Assembly: GCF_900168055.1 (NCBI RefSeq)
Contig: NZ_FUYS01000001.1
Span: 682,001-746,000 of the forward strand
From: Parapedobacter luteus
Lineage (GTDB): Bacteria; Bacteroidota; Bacteroidia; Sphingobacteriales; Sphingobacteriaceae
DNA length: 64,000 bases
Direction: 5' to 3'
Made by a program: the position numbers and the translations under genes. Positions 17,891-24,851 of the stretch are shown in pieces. Position 1 is the stretch's first letter; each line of letters begins with the position of its first letter. Below the pieces are notes generated by a model, which was not told the origin of the DNA, did no database searches, and saw only the letters and a list, made by a program, of their open reading frames with translations.

Positions 17891-17909
17891 ATTTAGATTA
17901 ATTATAGAT
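17891..17909. promoter_or_regulatory. Fur-like inverted repeat before the second TonB receptor
   Basis: ATTTAGATTAATTATAGAT has a consensus-like left half (ATTTAGA) and a diverged right half (TATAGAT). It lies 24 bases before the leftward receptor gene and resembles the site at 3058-3076, so both arms could answer to the same iron regulator. Confidence 0.45.
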
Positions 17910-17928
17910 TAATACCAAATCACACCGC

Positions 17929-17968
17929 AAAAAGTAACACATACGTGTAAGCGTAGCAAGTATGTTAC
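17929..17968 (-). terminator. Rho-independent terminator of the sigma/anti-sigma operon
   Basis: On the leftward strand GTAACATAC pairs with GTATGTGTTAC (one two-base bulge) around a 15-base loop and is followed by TTTTTG. The left arm contains the stop codon of the anti-sigma gene. It insulates that operon from the receptor operon downstream. Confidence 0.65.
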
Positions 17969-19158
17969 GGTTTCCGGCGGCGGGTGAGGTCGATATCTGC
18001 TGAGATGGCTATCCCAGAAGAATAGAGTTTAAGGTTGCCGTTGCCGATACCGGTCAGGGGCACTTTCACGAATGGCTGTACCGTTACTGACAGGGAAGGC
18101 GTAAGTTTGCGCCCGTAGCCCACTGAAAGGTTGCCGATACCGAGCATATGGCGATTTTGGTTGTGCAAGGTGATCTGCTGTGGGTAGCCGTATTCATGGG
18201 GGGGATAGCTATAGTTATACGTTTCACGGAGCATGAGGTAACTTGAGATGCCCGCAGATACAAACCATGATGATTTCGCTGATTGGCTGACATTCACCCC
18301 GATGTTGAACGGAATATCCAGTACGCCGCAGTCAGCTTCCACCAAGGTTGGCGATCCGGCGCTGTTGTTCCAAGTGGCGCTTGGGCGGTATTCGGCGAAA
18401 TCGGCTGCATATCGTTTTCGCGCATAAAGGGCGCCAGTGCTGATGGAGAATCGGTTGCTGAGACGGTATGTGGCTATCAGGCCGATGTTGCCACTGAGTT
18501 TGCCGCCCAGCGGCTGTGTGCCAGACAAATCCGGGGCAGCTAATATGCTGAACGCCCAGCCGCGTTGTGGCGGGCCGGCGACGCGGTAGCGGGGTTGCTG
18601 CATCCGGGCATCGGGAGGGCCAATCATCGTACGGGCCGGCCGTATGATCGATGTGTTGTACAAACTATCCGTACGCGGGGTAAGTGAGGCGGTTGCCGTG
18701 GGGCTGCTAAGCAATGCATAGGTTGTCTTTGCGGCAGACAAGGCAGGGCTTCCCTGGCTGTCGGTTGCCGCAGCTTGCATGCGACCGACCGGCGGTGGTA
18801 TCGCCTTGCTGCGGTTTTCGTCGTCAACCGCCGGCTTATCGGCTAATCCGTTTCCCGGAGACACCGCCGAATGACGTTGCACTCCTGAAGAAGGCGGCGC
18901 TTCTGCTGGAGTTTTCTGGGTATATCCCGGACTTTCCGCTATCGTTGAACGTGTATTACGATTCGTGACAAATAGCATGATGGCCAGTACTATTGCTGCC
19001 GCAGCGGCGCTACCTGCCCAAACCCACAAGGGTATGGTACGCTTCCTATTCCCACGTAGTTTCTTGGACAATCTCCGCCAGTCCTTTTCGTTAAAAGGGA
19101 TATCCGGATCGGTGAGTCCATCCTTGAAAAGTTCGTCTATGGGGTGTTTCTCTTGCAT
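17965..19158 (-). CDS. Dual-membrane-spanning anti-sigma factor: cytoplasmic domain, one helix, periplasmic linker, outer-membrane barrel
   Basis: A 397-residue protein with an unusual layout. Residues 1-44 are a polar, basic cytoplasmic segment resembling short anti-sigma domains. Residues about 45-65 (LWVWAGSAAAAAIVLAIMLFV) form one inner-membrane helix. A Pro/Ser/Ala-rich linker of about 130 residues follows, then a C-terminal beta-barrel of about 200 residues (GWAFSILAAPDLSG, SISTGALYARKRYA, SWFVSAGISSYLMLRETY). The ECF sigma gene lies 38 nt upstream. The layout matches the Dma family of anti-sigma factors described in Bacteroides thetaiotaomicron. Sensing of outer-membrane state is inferred from that family. 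Confidence 0.75.
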   Translation of the reverse strand: MQEKHPIDELFKDGLTDPDIPFNEKDWRRLSKKLRGNRKRTIPLWVWAGSAAAAAIVLAIMLFVTNRNTRSTIAESPGYTQKTPAEAPPSSGVQRHSAVSPGNGLADKPAVDDENRSKAIPPPVGRMQAAATDSQGSPALSAAKTTYALLSSPTATASLTPRTDSLYNTSIIRPARTMIGPPDARMQQPRYRVAGPPQRGWAFSILAAPDLSGTQPLGGKLSGNIGLIATYRLSNRFSISTGALYARKRYAADFAEYRPSATWNNSAGSPTLVEADCGVLDIPFNIGVNVSQSAKSSWFVSAGISSYLMLRETYNYSYPPHEYGYPQQITLHNQNRHMLGIGNLSVGYGRKLTPSLSVTVQPFVKVPLTGIGNGNLKLYSSGIAISADIDLTRRRKP

Positions 19159-19196
19159 TATTCCATACTTTATCGATATTGCGCTGCGCCTGTCAT

Positions 19197-19769
19197 CTAT
19201 TTCGTACGTATCGTGGGCCGTTCCATTTTGGTCGTTTCATCCAATAGTTCCTGAAGCCGTTTGCGTGCCTTATGTAAGTTTGACTTCGAGGTGTTTACGG
19301 TAATGCCCAACAGCTCGGCGATCTCATTGTGGCTGTATCCATCTATTGCGTAAAGATTGAATACGGCCTGATACGCGGGGCTGAGTGACCGGACTAACGC
19401 CAGCAAATCATCGTAAGCCAATTTGCCATAGACACTTGCCTCATCACTGATGTGCTCATGGTCTTCTACGTCCTCTTGCTGACCGAATTTCAAGTTCGCA
19501 CGGTAATAATCAATCGCCGTATTCGTAATGATTTTTCCGAGCCATGATTTAAAAGGTTTGGAGGAATCGTATTGTTCGATATGGCTGAATACTTTCAGGA
19601 AACTATCACTTAAGATGTCCGATGCTTCGTCCGAATTTCGGGCATAGCGCCTGCATATTCCCATAGCATAGCTATAGAATTGCTTGAACAAAGCATATTG
19701 ACTTTCCTTTTTGTGTTTTCGGCAACCCGCAATATACTTTTGTACTATTTCTTCATTGACCGTCGGCAA
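19197..19769 (-). CDS. ECF sigma factor paired with the dual-membrane anti-sigma factor
   Basis: A 190-residue sigma-70 family protein with region 2 (about 24-90; SDEASDILSDSFLKVF and FKSWLGKIITNTAIDYYR) and region 4 (about 120-175; LSPAYQAVFNLYAIDGYSHNEIAELLG). No region 1 or 3, hence ECF class. The variable segment between regions 2 and 4 is acidic. It is first gene of a two-gene operon with its presumed anti-sigma factor. It shows none of the SusC/FecR context of the other ECF gene in the window (55296), so its regulon is probably envelope-related rather than nutrient-related; that is inference. Confidence 0.9.
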   Translation of the reverse strand: MPTVNEEIVQKYIAGCRKHKKESQYALFKQFYSYAMGICRRYARNSDEASDILSDSFLKVFSHIEQYDSSKPFKSWLGKIITNTAIDYYRANLKFGQQEDVEDHEHISDEASVYGKLAYDDLLALVRSLSPAYQAVFNLYAIDGYSHNEIAELLGITVNTSKSNLHKARKRLQELLDETTKMERPTIRTK

Positions 19770-19918
19770 GCGTTTGTCTTATATATACAATATTACGGAG
19801 GATGACCACCAAAGGTTGCCTTGATGCAACTAAATTTTTTATTCCGCTACTTGGGGCAACCTCGTGTCATTTTTTTGCGTACTCCCAGTAAAGAGACAAT
19901 AATAATAAAACAACGATC

Positions 19919-20764
19919 ATGATGGTTCTTTTTTCTCCCCGACTGATTGGATTGGCAGCCGCAGCGGTTTGTCTTTCCTCCCTTTCCTGCAGCGATGACG
20001 ATCCCGAGCCGGAGCCCGAAACAATGGGTATCCGTTTGCAGGTCCACACCACGTTTGGGCAAGTGCTGACGGATGGAGCGGGACGGGCGCTTTACTTTTT
20101 TGCGCTTGACGCTGACGGCAACTCAGCCTGCGCGGGCAATTGCTTGTCGCTATGGCCGCCGTATCATCATGATGCGGCCGCGCCCGGCGAAGGTATCGAC
20201 AGGGAAGATATAGGCACGGTTGCCTTGGCCGACGGCACGATGCAGACGACCTACAAAGGTTGGCCTTTATATTATTATTCCGGCGATGGCAACCCGGGAG
20301 AAATCACCGGAGATGGTGTCGGTGGCAACTGGTTTGTCGCCAAACCGGATTATACGGTCATGTTGGTCAGCCATCAGCTTGTCGGCGGCGATGGGACGGC
20401 ATACACGGCTGATTTGACACCGGGAGAGGGCCTGACCGCATATCTCGTGGATGCGTACGGCCGTACCTTATATGGGTTTCGGAATGACCGGTATAATACC
20501 AACAATTTTACCAATCCGGATTTCAGCAACGATGGCGTATGGCCGATATACGATGCCACGTTGCAAACGGTACCTTCGGCGGTCAATCGCGATGATTTTG
20601 CATCAATAACCGTACATGGCCGTACGCAATTGACGTATAAAGGCTGGCCACTCTACTATTTCGGACAGGATGTCGCCAGGGGCGAGACCAAGGGAATCGA
20701 TTTTCCTGCGGTTGGTGTCTGGCCGGTGTTGGGCCCCGATTCACCGGAAGCGACCGCGCCTTGA
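19919..20764 (+). CDS. Secreted lipoprotein with two PF03640 repeats
   Basis: A 281-residue lipoprotein (lipobox SSLSC-SDDD, then a Pro/Glu linker). The body has two related repeats of the secreted-repeat/Lipoprotein_15 family (COG4315): the first with LTDGAGRALYFFALD, CAGNCLSLWPPY and YKGWPLYYYSGD, the second with LVDAYGRTLYGFRND, DGVWPIYDA and YKGWPLYYFGQD. Only the first keeps the Cys pair. The family has no firm function but is often found with redox proteins. It heads a rightward cluster with a one-haem lipoprotein, a YceI protein and a DUF5777 barrel. No clear promoter was found in the 148-nt gap upstream. Confidence 0.85.
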   Translation: MMVLFSPRLIGLAAAAVCLSSLSCSDDDPEPEPETMGIRLQVHTTFGQVLTDGAGRALYFFALDADGNSACAGNCLSLWPPYHHDAAAPGEGIDREDIGTVALADGTMQTTYKGWPLYYYSGDGNPGEITGDGVGGNWFVAKPDYTVMLVSHQLVGGDGTAYTADLTPGEGLTAYLVDAYGRTLYGFRNDRYNTNNFTNPDFSNDGVWPIYDATLQTVPSAVNRDDFASITVHGRTQLTYKGWPLYYFGQDVARGETKGIDFPAVGVWPVLGPDSPEATAP

Positions 20765-20836
20765 CCGACGGCAGATACATCTGATAGGACTGAATTGATA
20801 TAACTAGCTAAATAACATAATAGAACGTAATAGAAT

Positions 20837-21208
20837 ATGAAACAGTATGTATGGAAGACATCATTATTAACGATAATGGTGCTTAGCCTGGCGGGATGCG
20901 GAAAGGACAACGATGCGCCAACGCCTGAACCGCCGCTATCCGGCGGTGAAAACGTAACGGTAGACAATGTGACCTACGCCAATTTCGTAGGCGGCCTATT
21001 CCAGTCGCGCTGCAGCAGTTGCCACACCGGATCAGGAGCTGGTACCGCTCGCTGGGTCTTTTCGGGATACGCTTCCGTAAACAACAACCTGGAGCGTATC
21101 AATGACGTGGTGGTGGTACGCCGCATCATGCCGCTGAATGGAAGCCTATCCACGCGTGAACTGCAGTTGCTTGAAGCTTGGATCGCTAAAGGGGCACCAC
21201 AGAACTAA
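20837..21208 (+). CDS. Small c-type cytochrome-like lipoprotein
   Basis: A 123-residue lipoprotein (lipobox LSLAGC-GKDN, Cys21). A single haem c attachment motif, CSSCH, lies near residue 60, and a Met in RRIMPLNG is a plausible distal ligand, as in small Bacteroidetes cytochromes that end in LLEAWIAKGAPQN-like sequence. Expected to sit at a periplasmic membrane face and carry single electrons. It follows the PF03640 gene by 72 nt and precedes a YceI gene by 29 nt. The electron donor and acceptor cannot be named. Confidence 0.85.
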   Translation: MKQYVWKTSLLTIMVLSLAGCGKDNDAPTPEPPLSGGENVTVDNVTYANFVGGLFQSRCSSCHTGSGAGTARWVFSGYASVNNNLERINDVVVVRRIMPLNGSLSTRELQLLEAWIAKGAPQN

Positions 21209-21237
21209 GACGATCGACAGCGGATAGAACCATAGCC

Positions 21238-21780
21238 ATGAAGATATACTATGTTTGGTTTTTCGTTATGATCCTGTGCTTCCGGGCGGAAGCACAGGAT
21301 ATTTTGGTCGATCGGGGAAGCCGGATTTCTTTTTTCTCCTCGGCTCCCCTGGAAGATATTGCCGCGGTCACAGAACGGGCAAGTTCAGCCCTTCACGTCA
21401 AAAGCAATGAAATCGCGTTTAAAGTAGCCATAAAATCCTTCGTATTCAATAAACGCTTGATGCAGGAACATTTTAACGAAAACTACATGGAAAGTGACCA
21501 ATTTCCATATGCCACGTTTAGCGGCAAGATAAACGAGCCGATAAACTGGGCCAGTGATGGGCGCTATCCGGTGATCGTTGCAGGCCAGTTGGAAATCCAT
21601 GGGGTAAAGAAATTTTATACAACCAAGGCGATGATTGAAATACGAGGCAATGCCGTGAAGGCCCATGCCAAGTTTGACGTGAAGCTTGCCGATCACGGCA
21701 TTAAGATACCACGGGTCGTGGTTAAAAATATAGCGGAAATTGTAGCGGTAGACGTTTCATCTACTTATCAAAGGCAATAA
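21238..21780 (+). CDS. YceI family periplasmic protein
   Basis: A 180-residue exported protein; the signal peptide ends near FRAEAQD. The YceI lipocalin-like fold is recognised from ISFFSSAPLEDIAA, LMQEHFNENYMESDQFPYA, LEIHGVKKF and the C-terminal FDVKLADHGIKIPRVV. Members bind long isoprenoid or amide lipids. It lies between the cytochrome-like gene and the DUF5777 barrel gene (13 nt downstream), a grouping seen in other Bacteroidetes. A second YceI protein in this window (36952) is encoded alone and is not closely similar. Confidence 0.9.
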   Translation: MKIYYVWFFVMILCFRAEAQDILVDRGSRISFFSSAPLEDIAAVTERASSALHVKSNEIAFKVAIKSFVFNKRLMQEHFNENYMESDQFPYATFSGKINEPINWASDGRYPVIVAGQLEIHGVKKFYTTKAMIEIRGNAVKAHAKFDVKLADHGIKIPRVVVKNIAEIVAVDVSSTYQRQ

Positions 21781-21793
21781 ACTAATCCATTTT

Positions 21794-22774
21794 ATGCGTA
21801 AATCAAAAATAACGAAGAAGTGTAGGCTACTGATGGTTTTGGCCATGCTGGCTACGAGTTTTTCATTGTCGGCGCAGACCGAGCTCGCAGATGTATTGGC
21901 AGGCGACAGTGTAGGGCATGCGCGTGAGGAGGTGGAAGCTACATTCAAAACAACACGGATAATCAATAGCCAATCCATCGAGACCATTCATAAGCACGAG
22001 CTGGATTTTAAGGTTGACCACCGTTTCGGTGATATTGCCGGTGCCAATGGCGGGGGGCGGAATTTTTTTGGATTGGACAATTCAACGGATATCAAAATAG
22101 GCTTTGAATACGGGATAACGGATTACCTGAACGTGGGGATAGCCCGGGCCAAGGGAGCGACCCGGGTCTCGCAATTGTATGAGGCAAACCTAAAATACCG
22201 GGTGCTGCGGCAGACTGTCGATGGGAAAACGCCACTATCCGTGACGCTTTACACGAGTGTAACCATCCCCGGTGTGGAAGCCGACCGGCAGAACGATGGC
22301 GAAGCGGTATCATACCGGCAGTTTTCAGACAGGCTAAACATCGTGGCGCAATTTATCCTGGCACGGAAATTCGGGTCCAACCTGTCCTTGGCGCTCCATC
22401 CGACATACATTCGGCGAAATACCACGGCCTATTATGATGATATGAATGACCTGTTTGCCCTGGGGATTGGCGGTAGGCTAAAGGTGAGCAGGCGTATGGC
22501 GCTTGTGATGGATTATTTTCTGCCTTTCCGATCGGCGGCAAGCAAAGAAAGGTATGCGGATGCCATCACGGCGCTATATAATCCATTGGGCGTGGGACTC
22601 GAAATTGAAACAGGCGGCCACGTATTCAACCTGAACTTTACCAATGCTACTGCTATTCAGGAAATGCAGTACATCCCGGAAACCACCTCGTCATGGAGAA
22701 AGGGGCAATTCAGATGGGGATTCACCATTTCGAGGCGGTTTTCATTAGGTAATAAGGAGGGCGAGCGCCGGTGA
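21794..22774 (+). CDS. DUF5777 family outer-membrane beta-barrel protein
   Basis: A 326-residue protein with signal peptide (to about FSLSAQ). The rest is rich in alternating beta strands (HKHELDFKVDHRFGDIAG, NFFGLDNSTDIKIGFEYGI, LNVGIARAKGATRVSQLYE, FRWGFTISRRFS at the end), as in DUF5777 barrels. A pore or anchoring role in the outer membrane is likely but unproven. It is coupled by a 13-nt gap to the YceI gene. Length and features are normal for the family. Confidence 0.82.
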   Translation: MRKSKITKKCRLLMVLAMLATSFSLSAQTELADVLAGDSVGHAREEVEATFKTTRIINSQSIETIHKHELDFKVDHRFGDIAGANGGGRNFFGLDNSTDIKIGFEYGITDYLNVGIARAKGATRVSQLYEANLKYRVLRQTVDGKTPLSVTLYTSVTIPGVEADRQNDGEAVSYRQFSDRLNIVAQFILARKFGSNLSLALHPTYIRRNTTAYYDDMNDLFALGIGGRLKVSRRMALVMDYFLPFRSAASKERYADAITALYNPLGVGLEIETGGHVFNLNFTNATAIQEMQYIPETTSSWRKGQFRWGFTISRRFSLGNKEGERR

Positions 22775-22807
22775 TGTAAAGGCACACGTTTTGTACGATT
22801 AATAGGT

Positions 22808-23188
22808 ATGATATGGCTGAAAGTGCTCGACAGCTTTTTTACCCTGCTGCATGTGTTGATTATCGGTTTCAACCTGCTGGGTTGGATATGGCCGTCCACC
22901 CGCCGGCTTCATTTATATGCGGTGCTGATCACAGCCGCTTCCTGGCTGTTGCTGGGCATATGGTATGGCATCGGTTATTGCCCCATTACCGATTGGCAAT
23001 GGCAGGTAAAAACTAAGCTGGGCGAAAACAATCTTCCTGATTCATTCATCAAATACCAGGTAGATACGTTCACCGGCACCTCCATCGATGCAGGATTGGT
23101 GGATAGTGTCACCGCCATAAGCTTCGCCGTGGTCAGTGTGTTGTCTGTCTACCTGAATATCCTCGACAGAAAAAAGCAGCGCGGTTAA
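22808..23188 (+). CDS. DUF2784 family inner-membrane protein
   Basis: A 126-residue protein with three hydrophobic segments (about 4-27, 36-54 and 96-118). Family marks are the N-terminal VLIIGFNLLGWIWP and the central LGIWYGIGYCPITDWQW, which includes the conserved CPITDWQW. Function is unknown. It lies 33 nt after the DUF5777 gene in the same direction and may be the end of that cluster. It meets the AtpZ gene tail to tail with a seven-base gap. Confidence 0.85.
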   Translation: MIWLKVLDSFFTLLHVLIIGFNLLGWIWPSTRRLHLYAVLITAASWLLLGIWYGIGYCPITDWQWQVKTKLGENNLPDSFIKYQVDTFTGTSIDAGLVDSVTAISFAVVSVLSVYLNILDRKKQRG

Positions 23189-23195
23189 TGCGGTA

Positions 23196-23429
23196 TTATT
23201 TCCCCCTGCGTGTCACCGACCGTATCACCGTATAGATGCTGATGCACACACCCACCAGCGCAAATAAAGCAGTCCAAAGCGGCTTCTCGCTATGCCGGGA
23301 TTCGTCCAGACGGTATCCGAGATAAGTGAAAATGCCGATAATCGCCAGCATCTGGAAACCGACGCCTGTAAAATAAGCGTATTTGCCTAATGCGTTATTG
23401 GGGGACGACCTGGGCTTTTTCATAGCCAA
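23196..23429 (-). CDS. atpZ: AtpZ/AtpI family protein
   Basis: A 77-residue protein with two transmembrane helices (about 18-38 and 49-68; YFTGVGFQMLAIIGIFTYLG and WTALFALVGVCISIYTVI), as in the AtpZ/AtpI family that assists assembly and Mg2+ or Ca2+ supply of F-type ATP synthase. Its ATG lies 35 bases inside the bactofilin gene, implying coupled translation. In related genomes I would expect ATP synthase genes to follow; here a convergent unrelated cluster does. Confidence 0.82.
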   Translation of the reverse strand: MAMKKPRSSPNNALGKYAYFTGVGFQMLAIIGIFTYLGYRLDESRHSEKPLWTALFALVGVCISIYTVIRSVTRRGK

Positions 23430-23826
23430 TCAGTTTCACTTCGGGCAGGTGGTCAGGCAAGCTTAAATTTTTGCTGGTCGTACATTTCCCATTAATGGAA
23501 GCCCCGTCTTCGACGATAAACCGCGTTGCTTTGATATCACCATGTATCGACGCTGAATGATTGAGCTGGAGTACCTCTTTGGCTACCACCTCTCCCTGAA
23601 CGGTGCCTGAAATTTCGCCGGAGTTGCAGTTTACATTGCCTTTAATGTCTCCGTTTTCGCCAATGACCAGTTTGGCTGTGCAGGTAACATCGCCAATGAT
23701 TTGGCCGTCGATGCGCAGGTCGCCGGATGTATTGATGTCTCCGGTGATTGATGTCCCGCTGGCAATCAGGTTAAAGGTGCTTCCTCGTTGTTCCTGCGGT
23801 TTTTCATTTTTTTTGTTTACAAACAT
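23395..23826 (-). CDS. Bactofilin (polymer-forming cytoskeletal protein)
   Basis: A 143-residue bactofilin. The right-handed beta-helix core (about 20-115) shows the regular DITS-SGDL-RIDGQIIGDV, KGNVNCNSGEISGTV and ASIHGDIKATRFIV repeats. Short polar ends flank it. Bactofilins self-assemble at the cytoplasmic membrane and often guide cell-wall enzymes. The gene follows an M23 peptidase gene by 30 nt, a pairing also known from other bacteria where the peptidase and bactofilin act together on cell shape. It overlaps the AtpZ gene by 35 bases. Confidence 0.9.
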   Translation of the reverse strand: MFVNKKNEKPQEQRGSTFNLIASGTSITGDINTSGDLRIDGQIIGDVTCTAKLVIGENGDIKGNVNCNSGEISGTVQGEVVAKEVLQLNHSASIHGDIKATRFIVEDGASINGKCTTSKNLSLPDHLPEVKLIGYEKAQVVPQ

Positions 23827-23856
23827 GCTGGTTTTGCTTAGGTAATTATGGATTTT

Positions 23857-24741
23857 TCAAAAAGCGATGTAGTCGGTGGGGTTTACCGGGTTGCCGTTGT
23901 GCCATAACTCAAAATGAAGATGTGGGCCTGTACTCAATTCGCCTGTATCACCTGCAAACGCAATAACTTCCCCGCCACGTACAAAGCTACCAACTTTTTT
24001 GATAATCGAAGCACAATGTTTATAAAGTGATAATAAATTATTACTGTGTTGGACAATGACGACGTATCCGGTTTCCGGTGTATAGGAGGCAAACACGACG
24101 TTGCCGCTCAACGTCGTTCTCACGGGTTCGTTCAGCTTCACGGCGATATCCACGGCATAGTGCTGTTCTTTGGCACTGAAATTTGAACTGATAATACCCT
24201 TGATAGGGCTATAAAACGTGTAAGATGAGATACCCGTGTGGGCGGCTTCCGGATTTTCGGGTAGGTCATACGGCGCACCGGATTCCACCAACTGGCGGAG
24301 TGCCAACTCATCTTTGGAAAGGCCAACGTCAGCTACAGCCGGAGGTGCCGGGTTCGTTGTCTTGCCCGCGATATGTTGCCCGCCGGCTTGTTCGAGTGTC
24401 TCGCCGGCCTGGCCTGCAATAACCTGCCGAAGGTTATCCAGGTAGATGGTGTTTGCCGCTGCGACCTGCTCCATGGAATCGATGCGGGTATAAGCCTCGA
24501 TAAGGCGGCTCCGCTCAAAACCGTTTAAAGACATGCCCGCCACATACTCGCGCAATGGTGTGGCCCGGATAAAGGCGATCGTCAACATTACCACGATGAC
24601 AGCCGCGGAACTAACGCCAGTGATCCAGTACCACAATTTTCCGGTAAATGACGCTTTTTCTTCAAAAGTTTCCTCCTGGAGCACGACAACCTTATACCGC
24701 ATATTGAGTGTTTTAGCAAGTTTCGTTTTTTGTTTGCGCAA
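23857..24741 (-). CDS. M23 family (LytM-type) peptidoglycan endopeptidase, membrane-anchored
   Basis: A 294-residue protein: short basic N-terminus, one membrane helix (about 33-55), a coiled-coil-prone stretch, and a C-terminal M23 domain (about 180-290). The zinc site is complete: His and Asp in HYAVDIA and the His pair in GPHLHFELW. It should cut peptide cross-links from the periplasmic face. The start is TTG 24741: a textbook AAGGAGG lies four bases before it, whereas the next ATG (24702) would lose conserved-looking basic residues. Downstream bactofilin probably positions it. Confidence 0.9.
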   Translation of the reverse strand: MRKQKTKLAKTLNMRYKVVVLQEETFEEKASFTGKLWYWITGVSSAAVIVVMLTIAFIRATPLREYVAGMSLNGFERSRLIEAYTRIDSMEQVAAANTIYLDNLRQVIAGQAGETLEQAGGQHIAGKTTNPAPPAVADVGLSKDELALRQLVESGAPYDLPENPEAAHTGISSYTFYSPIKGIISSNFSAKEQHYAVDIAVKLNEPVRTTLSGNVVFASYTPETGYVVIVQHSNNLLSLYKHCASIIKKVGSFVRGGEVIAFAGDTGELSTGPHLHFELWHNGNPVNPTDYIAF

Positions 24742-24745
24742 CGTT

Positions 24746-24752
24746 CCTCCTT
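24746..24752 (-). promoter_or_regulatory. Strong Shine-Dalgarno that fixes a TTG start
   Basis: AAGGAGG on the leftward strand, four bases before the TTG of the M23 gene. Such perfect sites are uncommon in Bacteroidetes, where most leaders are A-rich without one. Confidence 0.6.
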
Positions 24753-24783
24753 TTTATTGTGTAGCTGGTATCAAAATAAATGA

Positions 24784-24791
24784 TATTTTTG
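24784..24791 (+). promoter_or_regulatory. -7 element, rightward
   Basis: TATTTTTG fits TAnnTTTG and lies about 60 bases before the TPR lipoprotein start. A TTG at 24757 is the only -33 candidate, at a rather long spacing. Confidence 0.4.
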
Positions 24792-24806
24792 CATGTGTGT
24801 TCCCAG

Positions 24807-24814
24807 CAAAGATA
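24807..24814 (-). promoter_or_regulatory. -7 element, leftward
   Basis: TATCTTTG on the leftward strand fits TAnnTTTG and would serve the M23/bactofilin/AtpZ operon with a leader of about 60 bases. It overlaps the zone of the rightward promoter, so the two may compete. Confidence 0.4.
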
Positions 24815-24851
24815 TTTATTTTTATGGCACATCCTCTAAGAAATAGCGGCA

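Noticed and set aside
20765-20836. AT-rich gap that looks repetitive before the one-haem lipoprotein gene
   Set aside because: Tested for the period-7 pattern seen in other gaps; units do not stay in phase.
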